Assembly (NCBI GenBank): GCA_029224185.1
Contig: CM055196.1
Coordinates: 19,432,509-19,496,508, forward strand
Reading direction: 5' to 3'
Length of the DNA: 64,000 bases
Source: Karalla daura
Taxonomy: Eukaryota > Chordata > Actinopteri > Chaetodontiformes > Leiognathidae
Below the pieces are notes generated by a model. The model had not been told where the DNA came from, made no database searches, and saw only the letters and a list, made by a program, of their open reading frames with translations. Every line of letters starts with the position of its first letter. Position 1 is the first letter of the stretch. Shown here piece by piece: positions 51,011-61,415 of the stretch. Both the position numbers and the translations under genes were made by a program.

Positions 51011-54000
51011 CAGCCAATTGTATTCATAATCTCATTCTTACAGTCTCTACCCACAGCTCATGACTGTAGGTGAGTGTTGGAACGTGGACAAGCAGCTTAT
51101 TCTCTGGGCCTTCCTGAACATTATTTTTTTATTCTGTTTTTATAACAATATTTGTAGTCACCAATGTGGAACAAACAAATTAAACTTGTTTTACTTATCT
51201 TATCTTAACTTAACCATATTTAGCTCAGTGCTGAACAGATGCCTTCTTGACCAATAGGACCATATCTGTCTCCAGTTCAGATTCAGAACAGGTTCATGGG
51301 TCTGGACTGTGCAGCCAGTGGGTGCTTGATGTCAATAAAACAAAGACAGGCAATGGCTCGCCATGTGGTGTCACATCTGTTGTGAGAGAGCGCCTCCAAC
51401 CCTCGATTCATTATTAATAATACGAGATTTCTTCTGGGCGCAGACACAGGAAATGTAATTACTTTGTATTGCCCACAAGTTGTCATTTCCTAAAGTGCCA
51501 TCAGGAAAATAAGAGTCATTAAAGCCTGCACCCAGCCAAGAATGAAAAGTAATAAAGGAACCCAGTGCACAGTGGCACACAGTGCCAACACACACACTCA
51601 CCTACGTTCACTCTGTCACACACACACATACACGCACACATAAAGAGAGAGAGAGAGAGACCAAATCTCTTAAGGCAAGGGCAGTGGAACAGTGGAGGTC
51701 CTTTTGTTCATCTCTGAAAGATCCAGATGGGTGATGCAGAGCAAAGTTGTCAGGGGTTTATTCACTTCGACTGTCACACTACTGTGCAGAGGCACCGATG
51801 TCAGAGACAAAGGGGGATTTCTTGCAGGAGCTGAGCTGAGCTGAGCTTTGACTGAACTGCAGAAAAGCTGTTCCTGTTCCTCCCACAGAGCTCTCCCGAG
51901 ATTCATTTATCACATAATTCCATGTTATATTGACTTCGCCTGTCTGTCAAATGTGACCGTATTGAGTAATATGAAGGACTGTATGCGCACGGCTGATTCA
52001 TTACATCTGTGTGCTTAACATGGTGTCAAGTATCCGTCACGCAGTGTTGACATTGTTTGATTAATTTGCCCTCAGTAATCTCATATCGTCGTTTTGTATC
52101 TCAACTACTTAACACACTTTCTAGTCAATCTGCCTCACCTCTCCTGTTGGCCTTGGTTGCTAATGTTTTTATAGTTTATCCATGCATTCAATATCTTTGT
52201 ACTTTAACAGGGGTGCAGCAGGACATCACAGTGCATATGGAGTAGTAGCCGGGAAAACACATATTGCTAGTCCATCACAGGACACACGCACTACCCAGCC
52301 ATGTGGCCCCTCTTCGTTCCCTTACTATAAAAGCAACACAAGACGCATTTTGTTATTTCTTGCTCTTCACTGCAAATCTCACTCTATCAGTGCCACCTTG
52401 TGAGCATCATGGTGGACTGCAGTGTCCTGCCTCAGAATGAGGCAGTACTGACGACCAACAGACAGTGTCACTCTCGGACCGTCTTGAGGCTAAACACTGG
52501 ATGACCTCAGATGAATGCCACAGGGACAAGATAAAGAATGTGAGATATTGGCTGTTTACCTCACAACCTCCCTGAGAGACAAAATGACAGCTTTATCTTG
52601 GCCCCAATAGTGATGATATCTGTTAGATTTATGGCGCAGCACCATCCTTGATATTAGAGATTAGAGTGATTTGGGAATTACATATACACCACAGGGGGAG
52701 AAATACAGATTTGGGGATTTCTAAATCTGTATAGAAGAATTATTGGAGATTGCTGGTTCTAAATGACAGGATATTAACAAAAGAGCATCTTTTGTCTCAA
52801 GACTTCAAAGTCTTTAAGTTTGGGACTGTAATCTGAAGTAATTGGTCTCTTCAGTCATTTTGGGTTTTTTTTTTAATAGAAATTTATGTTTTATCCAGTT
52901 TTCTCCTGACCTCATCATAAAATGAGTTTGACTTAAATAATTTTTCTTTAAATTTTTCTGAACTCTATAAGCGGCTTTTTTGTGACTGGGTGGGCTTACA
53001 TCATTGTTTTGCCAAAGCTCCATTTTCTCCATCGAAGAACAAGCTGGCATTTTAACATTTGTCCGCTCATGGTGCCATGCTGGGAACGCTGGAAAACACC
53101 AGCATAGTATGGGCAGAGGTTCACAACATAACCTATATGATGAAACCGGTTTACGACGTACGTGCTCTAAGCATCTAAACACGTAAATGGTGTTGATCTT
53201 TTATAGACTGTCCATGCAGTCCAGTTGCTCCACACAACCACTCCCATTCCTCCTGGGTTCCTATTGTGAATGTGTGCAGTGAGCTGGCTCATTGGGCCCT
53301 CATGGTGAATGGGCCACAGCCATTCACTCAGCATACAGAAGCTCATTAGAACTCTATAGACACACAATTGTGAGGCTCACATTAGAAACTTCCTCCTCTG
53401 GGGCACAGACACCGCACACAAAGTGCCAGTTTGCTGCTAAGCTAAGCGCATTGTCTTCCTGATTCATAGAGCTTGGCCCTCCATTCACGATATTAAGTTC
53501 GAGTGGTGGAATATCAATTGCGGGTGCAATGGGCCGGTATCTTTTTAAGAGCTTTAGTGGGGTTAAAAAAGAGAGAAAAGGGGATCTCAGCCGGTCTGCA
53601 GAGTGCTTGCTTTCAACAGGGGCCATTGTGAGGACTGTGAATGAAGGGACCCCTGTTTTTTCCCTCCATTTCTAAAAAGAGATGGACATCAAATAAATTC
53701 ACATGAACTTGCTTCAGGGTGTTTCCAAGACCCCCCGTTTAAGAAAAGCCTAATTATACCTCCCTCTCCAGGAGAGATCTATTGGAATCTGGCTAATTAC
53801 GAAGCGGTGAATCTTAATGATGATACGCTGTTAGTGATGCCTTTTTAAAAAGTGCACAAAGTCGTGTGAGATTGGTTCTACCTAAAATATCATTGGACAC
53901 AGACAAATATAGTTTAAACAGGAATAATCCAGGAGGTCTTGTTAGCTTTTTAGTGAAAGCCTCGTAACAGCTTTCAGATTTCCCGCTTGTTCCCGAAAAC

Positions 54001-55408
54001 ACACTTTGAGTGGAAAGAGAGTTCGATTATGTGGTTTTCTTTTTTTTTTATTGTAATTTTATCTCATAAAAACTTAGCTTTTCCACCACCAGGGTCCTGT
54101 GCAGTATATTCTTTGAATAAGTATCATTGATGGCACACGGTTTCCTCCAATTTTCTCTGTTTGTCATACAAACAAATGACTCCTCACCAAACAAAACGCC
54201 ACGGGGGGACTATAATCAGCTGCTTGCACTCATGGTGCATGTTAACTCACTCTCGCTACACAAAGGTAGAAAGTGCGCGCAGACTTCATGTGACAGAGCG
54301 CTGTGCCTTCTCCACCAGTCTGAGGAATAAAACCTCAAATTTGATTACAAGCAACCTTTGGCTCCCTGGCCATCACACAATAGGCTGAGCTGTCTGGGCC
54401 AATTTCCATGCTCAGCATGAGGTATCTCCACGCGCAGGCTGCAGCTCCCTGCCTCACCCCCCTCCTCACCCCTCCGCCACTGTGGATATGCCTGTTTACT
54501 GTGCCTAAACTCCCGGTCTGTCGCCCCTCTTGTTGGATTCCATTATGATGAGGATCATTAGTTGCAGTGTGAAAGGTTACACAAGCCTCTCATTGGGCGC
54601 GTTTGCATCACAACATCATTACATGCATGGGGGTGTTGTAAGTGTGTGTTATGTATTTATTGTACTGTTACAATCCTGAAAAAATGCACTGCCTGTGCTC
54701 TAAATATACTGAAGACGAGTGCCATATAAATATTTAAGAGGTTGCATCTGCTGTGCTGCCCCACAACATCCAGAGCTTAAATCCCTCTCTATGGAAAATA
54801 AAACATCAAACCGACTGACAGGAACAAAAATACTGTCATGTTTTAGAAAAGTCACTTTTTCAGAGACAACATAAGAGCTGTCAGCCTGTGAGTTTTATCT
54901 GCAAAACTTTTTTATGGAACATATACGATTCTTCTTATCTAAATCCATTAAAAGAAAAAACTCCTCATCTTCATCAATTCCAAGCAATCTTCATTTGCTT
55001 ACAATCAAATTGTAGGTATCACTTGTCTTTTTGTCAGATTGTTGCATTTTTTATATGAGAAAATGCCTTAAAATTCAATTTCTTTGATCTCAGCTTATTC
55101 CAACTGATATAACTTCTGCATTCGGGAAGATCTGTCACTTTCTGAGACAGAACACAAAAAAATCACATTGCAAATGAACTGCTGAGGGGTTTGTGTGAGG
55201 CACAATGGGGGGCTGGAGAAAAGAGAAAACTATTTACTACTGCAGAAGACTGTTTGGTGCATGTTAAACTTTGGCCAGCAGTGCATTGTCTCTGGTGTCT
55301 ATCATTTAATAGGCTAGTTGACATAATGAATGAGCCAGACCCACCTTCTGCCACTCCAGAAAGGACCCCAGCCTTATCTGAATTGAGAAGCACATTAGAG
55401 GCTCTCAG

Positions 55409-55413
55409 CCAAT
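55409..55413 (+). promoter_or_regulatory. CCAAT box in presumed dbx2 promoter
   Basis: cagCCAATcacg lies about 220 nt upstream of the chosen dbx2 start codon and matches the NF-Y core with good flanks. No convincing TATA box is seen between it and the ATG. It is called on motif and position alone. Confidence 0.3.
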
Positions 55414-55627
55414 CACGACGCAGCCCTGCAGCAAAGTGCAGGCCAGAAAGAGGAAGAGCAGGAAACTTTTGTTTTCCTCAGAGTTTAATGAAGTTGGCCT
55501 GGTCACTCAAGAAGGGATTAAAGGAGGATTTAGTGTCACTGAGCTGTGACTGCTGAAGAGGGAACTGGAGTGTGCGGGTCACTGTGTGAACAGGATGGTC
55601 TCAGTTCACTGCTGCAGCAGAAGGAAT

Positions 55628-55871
55628 ATGGCTGGCTCTCCTCCCGCTTTTCCGGGCTTTGGGAACTCAGGAAAGAGTTTTCTTATTGACAATCTGCTGC
55701 AGGCCCAGACATCTGCAGCACGTCCAGGAGGGACAGCACATGGACACCTGAGAGTAGCAGCATGTGAGCGTCCACGGAGAATCTGGGGCTCTGAGCACGG
55801 AGCCTATCACAGCCCGGCCCACAGCCCCCAGCAGGGGAAAGACTTAGGAGGACAACTTTTGCCACACACAG
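55628..55871 (+). CDS. dbx2: dbx2 coding exon 1: eh1-like repressor motif
   Basis: 81 codons plus one base, donor acacag|gtaaac, phase 1. It starts MAGSPPAFPGFGNSGKSFLI, then DNLLQ. The conserved block is P-GFGN-x-GKSFLI-[DE]-NLL. The remainder is low-complexity linker rich in Ala, Pro, His and Gln. Confidence 0.85.
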
Positions 55872-56027
55872 GTAAACACGTTTACTTTTGATATGAGCAA
55901 ATATTCCAAAGAAAAAAAAAGGTTGGCTACGTTATTATCATGTAGAACTTGCTGTACCATAAGTTTGATTTTTTATCTAAAACATTGAATTAAATTAAAT
56001 GAAATTAATTGTCTAGCCTGTTAAATT

Positions 56028-56086
<59 letters not shown>

Positions 56087-59000
56087 AAAGTTGGACATGG
56101 ATCTTTGTAAGATGCTGTCATGTGTATATAAAAACAGATAATATCCCGGTATAAGTATTATTTATTGATTGTACATATCTAGAAAAAATGCTGAGCGTAT
56201 GTAGTAATATCTTTCATATATTCACACGTCTCATAGTGTCAAGCCTCACTCCACCGTCCATGTTATGAACCTGAATCCAAACAGGTGTTTTTGGTTCCAC
56301 AACTTTCTTTGCTGCTGTAGCTTGTAAATGGCATCAAATTCAGAATGAGTAGATATTCACTTTAATAGATAATAATAAATAATAACAATAAATGGTAAAG
56401 TTAATAGTAGGTTTATATTTATTGTCCATATCTAACAAAGTTCTTACTCGTGTTTAAATGAAATTGGACAACAGCAAAAAAAATACTTCAAGGCCTGTCA
56501 CACTACATCTCATAATATTTTTTTTTGGGAAACGTTTGTGTATCACAGTGCTAGAGTTCAAATCACTTCATAATTTTATTGAATTAATTCTCTGAACTAT
56601 ATTTTACATGAAATATATCAGATGAGAACTATTAATAACAAATATAAGCATTGTATTTTATAAGCATTGAAACACATTACACACATAAAAAAGGAGACTT
56701 AAGAAATAGTGAGCACAACATAGGATATTTTCTAATATAATTTCTATGAGCATTTACAAAGACAACAGTTCAAAGTGTGTTCTTGTTGAAACAACTCATT
56801 TTAAATCAGAATATAGACATTTGTGATAAATTATTTGTTATTTGTTATTTGTTGTAAGTATAAATGTTTATTGAAAAGTAATAAAAAGGGTTGGATGTAT
56901 GTGCCCGACCCACAGGTCAGCACTGTGGCAAAATCTATATATAAAAGAAACAATGGTGCACAAAGTAAAACTCCAGGCATAGATCCAGGTCCTTGTGAAT
57001 CACACCGGTCCCACCTGGTACCAAGCTTCTCCCGTCTCATCTTTTGCAGGTGTGCTGAGCAGCGTTTTCCTGCGGAGCCCGCAGTATCTGCTGGCATGCT
57101 GTGGTGGGTCCAGCCCCCCTCCTGTCTTCTCCAGTGAGTGTTTTATGCCTCATCAGCAATGCCTCAGCTACTCTCTAAGCATTAGCAGCAGGGTCTCTTA
57201 TGCTCTCCACAGCTAATTACTGATGCAATGCCAAAGAGCTAATTCTCCGCTCAACTCTGCACAGCTCTATTCATAACCATTCACGGCTGTTTAGGACGGG
57301 GAAGAGGGGTGGGTTGCAAGGCTTTTAAGAGTCCCTGGGGCCCCCTATTTTGGGCTTTCAAATACACACTTTTAGTAGCGCAAATATGCAGAGCTAATAA
57401 ACATCTTGTCTTCTGTCATATTAAGATTATAATTACCAGGTGTGAATTCTTACTGCCGAGTGTGGCAGATTGTTTCCAAGCAGAGAGCTCCCTCAGCACA
57501 TTAATAAATTGGTTGTGAATCCCAAAATCTTCCAGTTAAATTTTCAGTCTGCATAAAATTTCAGCACATCCAGGAAACCTGTAATTGCGCCTGAAATGTT
57601 TTCCTCAAGCAGTTTTCCGCTGAGATGTGCCATTTTTTTAACTCACTTCATAACCTTTCTAATATTTATGCAGAGGCCCTGTGCTACGCTGTGCTCCTGC
57701 AGTATTGATTAAGACCAGCAGCACTTGTTATTTTGGCCCTATCCTATTGCAATTGGAAGTTATTAGTTGCTGGAACCTGTGATGCCTGTCAAACATTGTG
57801 GAAAATAGCACAAATCAGAAAGCCCTCATCCCACATGTCCCCAGAGTCCTCTTAGTAGGCTGACACTTTCCCACAGTGCCCAGCAACACAACAATGCCAA
57901 GTCTGGCCGTGACCAATTGGCACTTTCACTCCACCATCCACACGCGACCTCACCGCAATTTTTCACCGCAGCAATGAACTCTGCTTTGCACAAAAAGCCT
58001 GCCCATTTCTCTACAGAAGAGGGCTGGGCCAGGAACATCCCACAACCATTGTGTGGCTAAAGAGCTTGGTTTGCCGACCCCCCTCCTTTCTCCTGTCCTT
58101 CAACTCTCATTCCTGCCCATTGGAGACTTCTTGACTAGGACATAAAGCATTCAATGAAAGTGACTTTTATAGACTTATTCGAGCTCATCTCCACATACAA
58201 ACTGGCTTCATACCTGCAACTGAAAAGATTTAGTGTTGGGCCAGTGAGCCATCGAGTAATGGCATTTCCATTGAACAGCTCTATTGTTGGTGTCCCACCG
58301 GGCTCTATAGCTGACCCACTGTGGTAGACACACACGTTGCCCAGGAATGACCTGGTAATCAGCTATTTAAGTGAAAGCCATTGAGTCCCAATAGAGAAGT
58401 GAGAAGCATGTCCAAACCTGTTATGTGCTCCCTAGAGGTGGTCTATGTGCAGATTTGTCGTACAGATTAAAAAGGCAACGTTGAATGGATTGGATAAATT
58501 GTTTCACTTGACTTTTGTTGTGCGTGCACCTGTGAGTGAAGTAGCGTGGGATTGCTCCTCACAGTTCATCAAATCCCTTTTGCTCAGTTGAAGTGGCTTT
58601 CTATTATCTTTAGTCACCCCCAGTTTGTTAAATTGGACAAATAGAAAAAAAGAAATCAAAAATGAGTGATAAAGTGAGTGTGACAGAAACAGGCCTAATC
58701 TTAGTCTGAAAAGGTAGGAAATGTGGCAGGAATGGAAAAGTGCACATATTGACCGGAAATAGAATTAGAAGTTGTGCTGTTATGTTGCAACTGTCTACAT
58801 CAATCTCAATTCATTTCGGTTCATGACACAACCTGTCATGTTCTGCTCTGTCTGATTTCAACCTGAGTCCAATTTATACTTTTTTTAAATGTCACATATA
58901 CTTGCATACATTAACACCAACTGTATTTTATCTTTCAGAAGGGGCGAATATTCGAATGTGGTCTAGTGATATAAGTCCAAAGTCACGCAGAGGGATCCTC

Positions 59001-60442
59001 AGGAGGGCAGTGTTCTCTGAAGAACAACGGAAGGAGCTGGAGAGAACTTTCCGGAGACAGAAATACATCAGCAAGACAGACAGGAACAAACTTGCAGCTG
59101 ATCTCAGTCTCAAGGAATCACAGGTAACTGAATTAGACAAAAGCATGACTAACTATGAGTTTACATCATTCTACTGTAGTAGCTTTGAGAGACTATGGTA
59201 TCTTTAGCTGAATGTTAATTTTGACCTGCCATATGTACAGTGTGCAATTCCATGTCCTACTAAAGATGATGAGTCCTTAGTGAGGCTGCCAGCATTCACG
59301 CTTCTGGTGTACACCTCTGGTGGAGATGCAATTTTTCAACTTCATTCTCACTCCCAGAACAACAGATGACAAAAATCAACTGTCTCAGACTATATAGATA
59401 TATATAAAGATATAGTGACAGACATAGAGCAAACACTGTGTAGTTTGACCACATATTTCATGAACATCAGCTACAAAAATACTCTTTGGGTAATTTGACC
59501 TGCCTGTGCTTGCAAGTTTAGACCTTTTTTTTAAATCGTAATTAAAGCAAAGGGAAGCTTCCTTACTAAGCTCATCTGAGATCATTTGGGAACTGCTGCA
59601 TATATTGGCAAAAATGTTTATTCATCCCATGGGGAGGGTTTCAGGAAAGGTCGACTTGAGTAGGATTTATACTTAGGTCCCCTCAAAACCTAGAGCAAGA
59701 ATCATCCCCCTTGACCGACAAAAACAAACCATAAGTTAAAATTTTTCCTTGAATCTTGTGGTGGAGAAACTCGGTAAGTATAGCAGCAAAAATCTGCTTA
59801 GGCCTGTCAAAATCACTATAAATTTCTTCCATCACATACAGATTAATTCGGGTGGGTCCCACCTCTCTGTTGTTGTCTCTCTGCTGTGTTTCACTGGAGT
59901 GTAGGGGTTTATAAAATGGGGGTTTTGTGGTTATGTGTTGGACCTGCAAGCACACTCTTATGTTACTCGCAGAATGTATTGTTCTGAGAGAGCCTCCCCC
60001 AAAATAGGAGCTTAAAATAATTCTTTATTGTTGAGCTACCTAATGCTGCAAACTCCTGTATTGTGAACATGCAGAAAGACTGCAACCTTTTATAAGAATT
60101 AATACAATGTCCAAGTGGTACAAACACACTTTTTTTTCTTTTAGGTACTATGCAGCATTTAATTCCAGCCATTAGGCCAAAGGTAGACAAAAACAGACTA
60201 TGGAGCTACAAATTGATCTAAAGTTCTCCTTGCTTCTCATTCTACTTTAGGTGAAAATCTGGTTCCAGAACCGCAGGATGAAGTGGCGGAACTGTAAAGA
60301 GAAGGAGGTACACAGTACTCGCTCACCAATGGACGAGCTAATGGCCCACGGTCTCGCACAGGACGAAGAGGAAACGTCACAGAACCGCACTGACAAAAAA
60401 ACAGAGAAATCACCCCCACAGAAGAGTGCCAGAGACACATGA
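55628..60442 (+). CDS. dbx2: Dbx2 homeodomain transcription factor (4 coding exons)
   Basis: DBX proteins pattern intermediate dorsoventral progenitors of the neural tube and act as nuclear repressors. Exons 55628-55871, 57050-57133, 58939-59123 and 60251-60442 join in phases 1, 1 and 0 into 234 residues. FGNSGKSFLIDNLL (11-24) matches the DBX2 N terminus and contains an eh1-like F-x-I-x-x-L-L Groucho-binding motif. ACCGGSS in exon 2 matches the DBX2-specific linker. The homeodomain spans 126-185 (RRGILRRAVFS ... VKIWFQNRRMKWRN), with Q50 and N51 of helix 3 present. The tail is short and acidic (DEEE). An upstream in-frame ATG at 55595 would add 11 residues; I chose 55628 because homology begins just after it. 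At 234 residues the protein is well short of mammalian DBX2 (about 340), mainly in the linker and tail. Confidence 0.92.
55872..57049 (+). other. dbx2 intron 1
   Basis: 1.2 kb, AT-rich, with a pure (AG)n tract at 56029-56083 about 160 nt after the donor. No other feature is supported. Confidence 0.85.
56029..56083. repeat. (AG)n microsatellite in dbx2 intron 1
   Basis: About 27 perfect AG units, purine on the dbx2 sense strand, about 160 nt after the exon 1 donor. Confidence 0.98.
57050..57133 (+). CDS. dbx2: dbx2 coding exon 2: linker with ACCGG motif
   Basis: Acceptor cttttgcag|gt and donor tctcca|gtgagt, phase 1 to phase 1, 84 nt. It encodes VLSSVFLRSPQYLLACCGGS then SPPPVFS. The Tyr/Leu-ACCGGS block corresponds to the FYSACCGGS stretch of mammalian DBX2, which helps to exclude dbx1. 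Confidence 0.87.
57134..58938 (+). other. dbx2 intron 2
   Basis: 1.8 kb of mostly unique, non-repetitive sequence with no open frame of note. Because it is free of repeats, it is a reasonable place to look for neural enhancers; that is inference only. Confidence 0.8.
58939..59123 (+). CDS. dbx2: dbx2 coding exon 3: homeodomain residues 1-46
   Basis: Acceptor tctttcag|aa and donor tcacag|gtaact, phase 1 to phase 0, 185 nt. It encodes GANIRMWSSDISPKS and then homeodomain helices 1 and 2, from RRGILRRAVFSEEQRKELER to KLAADLSLKESQ. The exon ends exactly between homeodomain positions 46 and 47, a known intron position in this homeobox group. Confidence 0.95.
59124..60250 (+). other. dbx2 intron 3 (inside the homeobox)
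   Basis: 1.1 kb splitting the homeodomain between positions 46 and 47. Apart from a short TATA-rich run at 59390-59415, nothing is seen. Confidence 0.88.
60251..60442 (+). CDS. dbx2: dbx2 coding exon 4: recognition helix and acidic tail
   Basis: Acceptor ctactttag|gtg; 63 codons and a TGA at 60440-60442. It begins VKIWFQNRRMKWRNCKEKEV, the DNA-recognition helix. The residue after the homeodomain (KWRN-C-KEKE) is cysteine here; mammalian DBX proteins have serine. The rest (DELMAHGLAQDEEETSQNRT and a Lys/Ser-rich end) is hydrophilic and shorter than in mammals. Confidence 0.94.
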   Translation: MKIWFQNRRMKWRNCKEKEVHSTRSPMDELMAHGLAQDEEETSQNRTDKKTEKSPPQKSARDT

Positions 60443-60902
60443 GTAATCCGCTGCAATAAGTGGAAAATAAACTAATGACTTTCAGAAACTGCTAAAAAAT
60501 AAAAATAAAATAGGAGGGGATTAAGAATGTGTGAATCGAAAACAATGTTGGTGTATACTAACACAGATAATATTATCTTTTCACTGCATATTTCTCTTTG
60601 GTTGTATCTTTCATGTAATTCATCAAATTATTGCATTTCAGCGGCTTCAGTAGGCAATTTATTGGTACACTCACTGACAAGGCTTTCTAGGAAAAATCCC
60701 ACTGTTCAGCAGTAATTGCACTCAATCACAGGCATGAATGACTCACTTCATATAATGCATGGGACATTTTTTAATTTTCTTTACATGCTTTGATCTGATT
60801 TACACACACACACACACACAATTCAAAACCATTCTTACAGACAAATTTCACTTGAAATATTCTGTAAATATTTTTTTCATGAATGTATGAACTGTAAATA
60901 AA
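60443..60902 (+). other. Presumed dbx2 3'UTR
   Basis: It follows the TGA. Several AATAAA or near matches occur soon after the stop (about 60464-60512), and a well-formed AATAAA is at 60897-60902. A short (CA)n sits at 60803-60820. The actual poly(A) site cannot be read from sequence alone. Confidence 0.5.
60897..60902 (+). terminator. Candidate dbx2 polyadenylation signal
   Basis: Canonical AATAAA in context gtAAATAAAgtctttg, about 455 nt after the stop codon. Earlier A/T-rich matches at 60464 and 60495-60512 are alternatives. Confidence 0.45.
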
Positions 60903-61205
60903 GTCTTTGATTTCCACATTGCTTATCTTACTGTGTTAAGTTCTCTGGAAAACACCTGTAATAACAAACACCACTATCTACAATCTACATTTTCTATTCA
61001 GATTTTACTACAAGTTACATTTCCTTGACAATATCAGATGCAACATGATAGCACCACCCATAACATTAATATTGCAAGTGGCAGATGCAAACCTCTACAA
61101 TAAATGCACCCAATGCAAGTGCATTACAAAGGCTGTGATGGTAAGAACACAATTTGTGAAAAACAAGATTAAACATGCAGCCCTCGATCGATTTGTTATC
61201 AGAAG
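60903..61205. other. Gap between convergent dbx2 and prl2
   Basis: About 300 bp between the last candidate dbx2 poly(A) signal and the prl2 stop codon. It must hold the prl2 3'UTR. I saw no AATAAA on the minus strand inside it, so the prl2 3'UTR may run into the dbx2 3'UTR. Confidence 0.6.
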
Positions 61206-61415
61206 TCAACAGTCATGTTCAGGAAAGGTGCTGCATTTCAGGATGCGGAGATAATTTTTGACCTTGTTGGAGTCTCTGCGAAAGCAGTAGAGAAGGTCTT
61301 GATGGTCCATGGAGTTGAGGTCTCCTTGTTGGTAGAAGGAAAAGGCAGAGGAGGGGACCAAGCTCTCAGGGGAGATGTAACCCACAGTGTTACCAAGAAC
61401 TCCTAAAAGCTTCAT
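61206..61415 (-). CDS. prl2: prl2 coding exon 5: helix 4 and C-terminal disulfides
   Basis: Acceptor acatcag|atg; 69 codons and TGA at 61208-61206. It contains LLYCFRRDSNKVKNYLRILK followed by CSTFPEHDC. It has the family C-terminal signature and the closing C222-C230 loop. A mid-exon variable stretch (SFYQQGDLNSMD) precedes helix 4. Confidence 0.92.
   Translation of the reverse strand: MKLLGVLGNTVGYISPESLVPSSAFSFYQQGDLNSMDHQDLLYCFRRDSNKVKNYLRILKCSTFPEHDC

Larger units (their letters stand above)
46482..55627. other. Intergenic region between divergent nell2 and dbx2
   Basis: About 9.1 kb separating two start codons that point away from each other, so both promoters must lie here or near its ends. 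Recognisable contents are a purine tract and (GA)n at 46727-46881, a Penelope-like retroelement scrap at 47100-47260, a repeat scrap near 49325-49430, a LINE-tail-like stretch ending near 51010, and a CCAAT box at 55409. No gene is supported; open frames at 50294-50635 and 53354-53626 are discussed separately. Confidence 0.7.

Noticed and set aside
53354..53626. 90-codon minus-strand frame in the intergenic region
   Set aside because: No family match, no splice context and no conservation evidence.
55191..55556. 121-codon plus-strand frame just upstream of dbx2
   Set aside because: It lies in the presumed dbx2 promoter/5'UTR, ends in a stop before the dbx2 start and has no domain.
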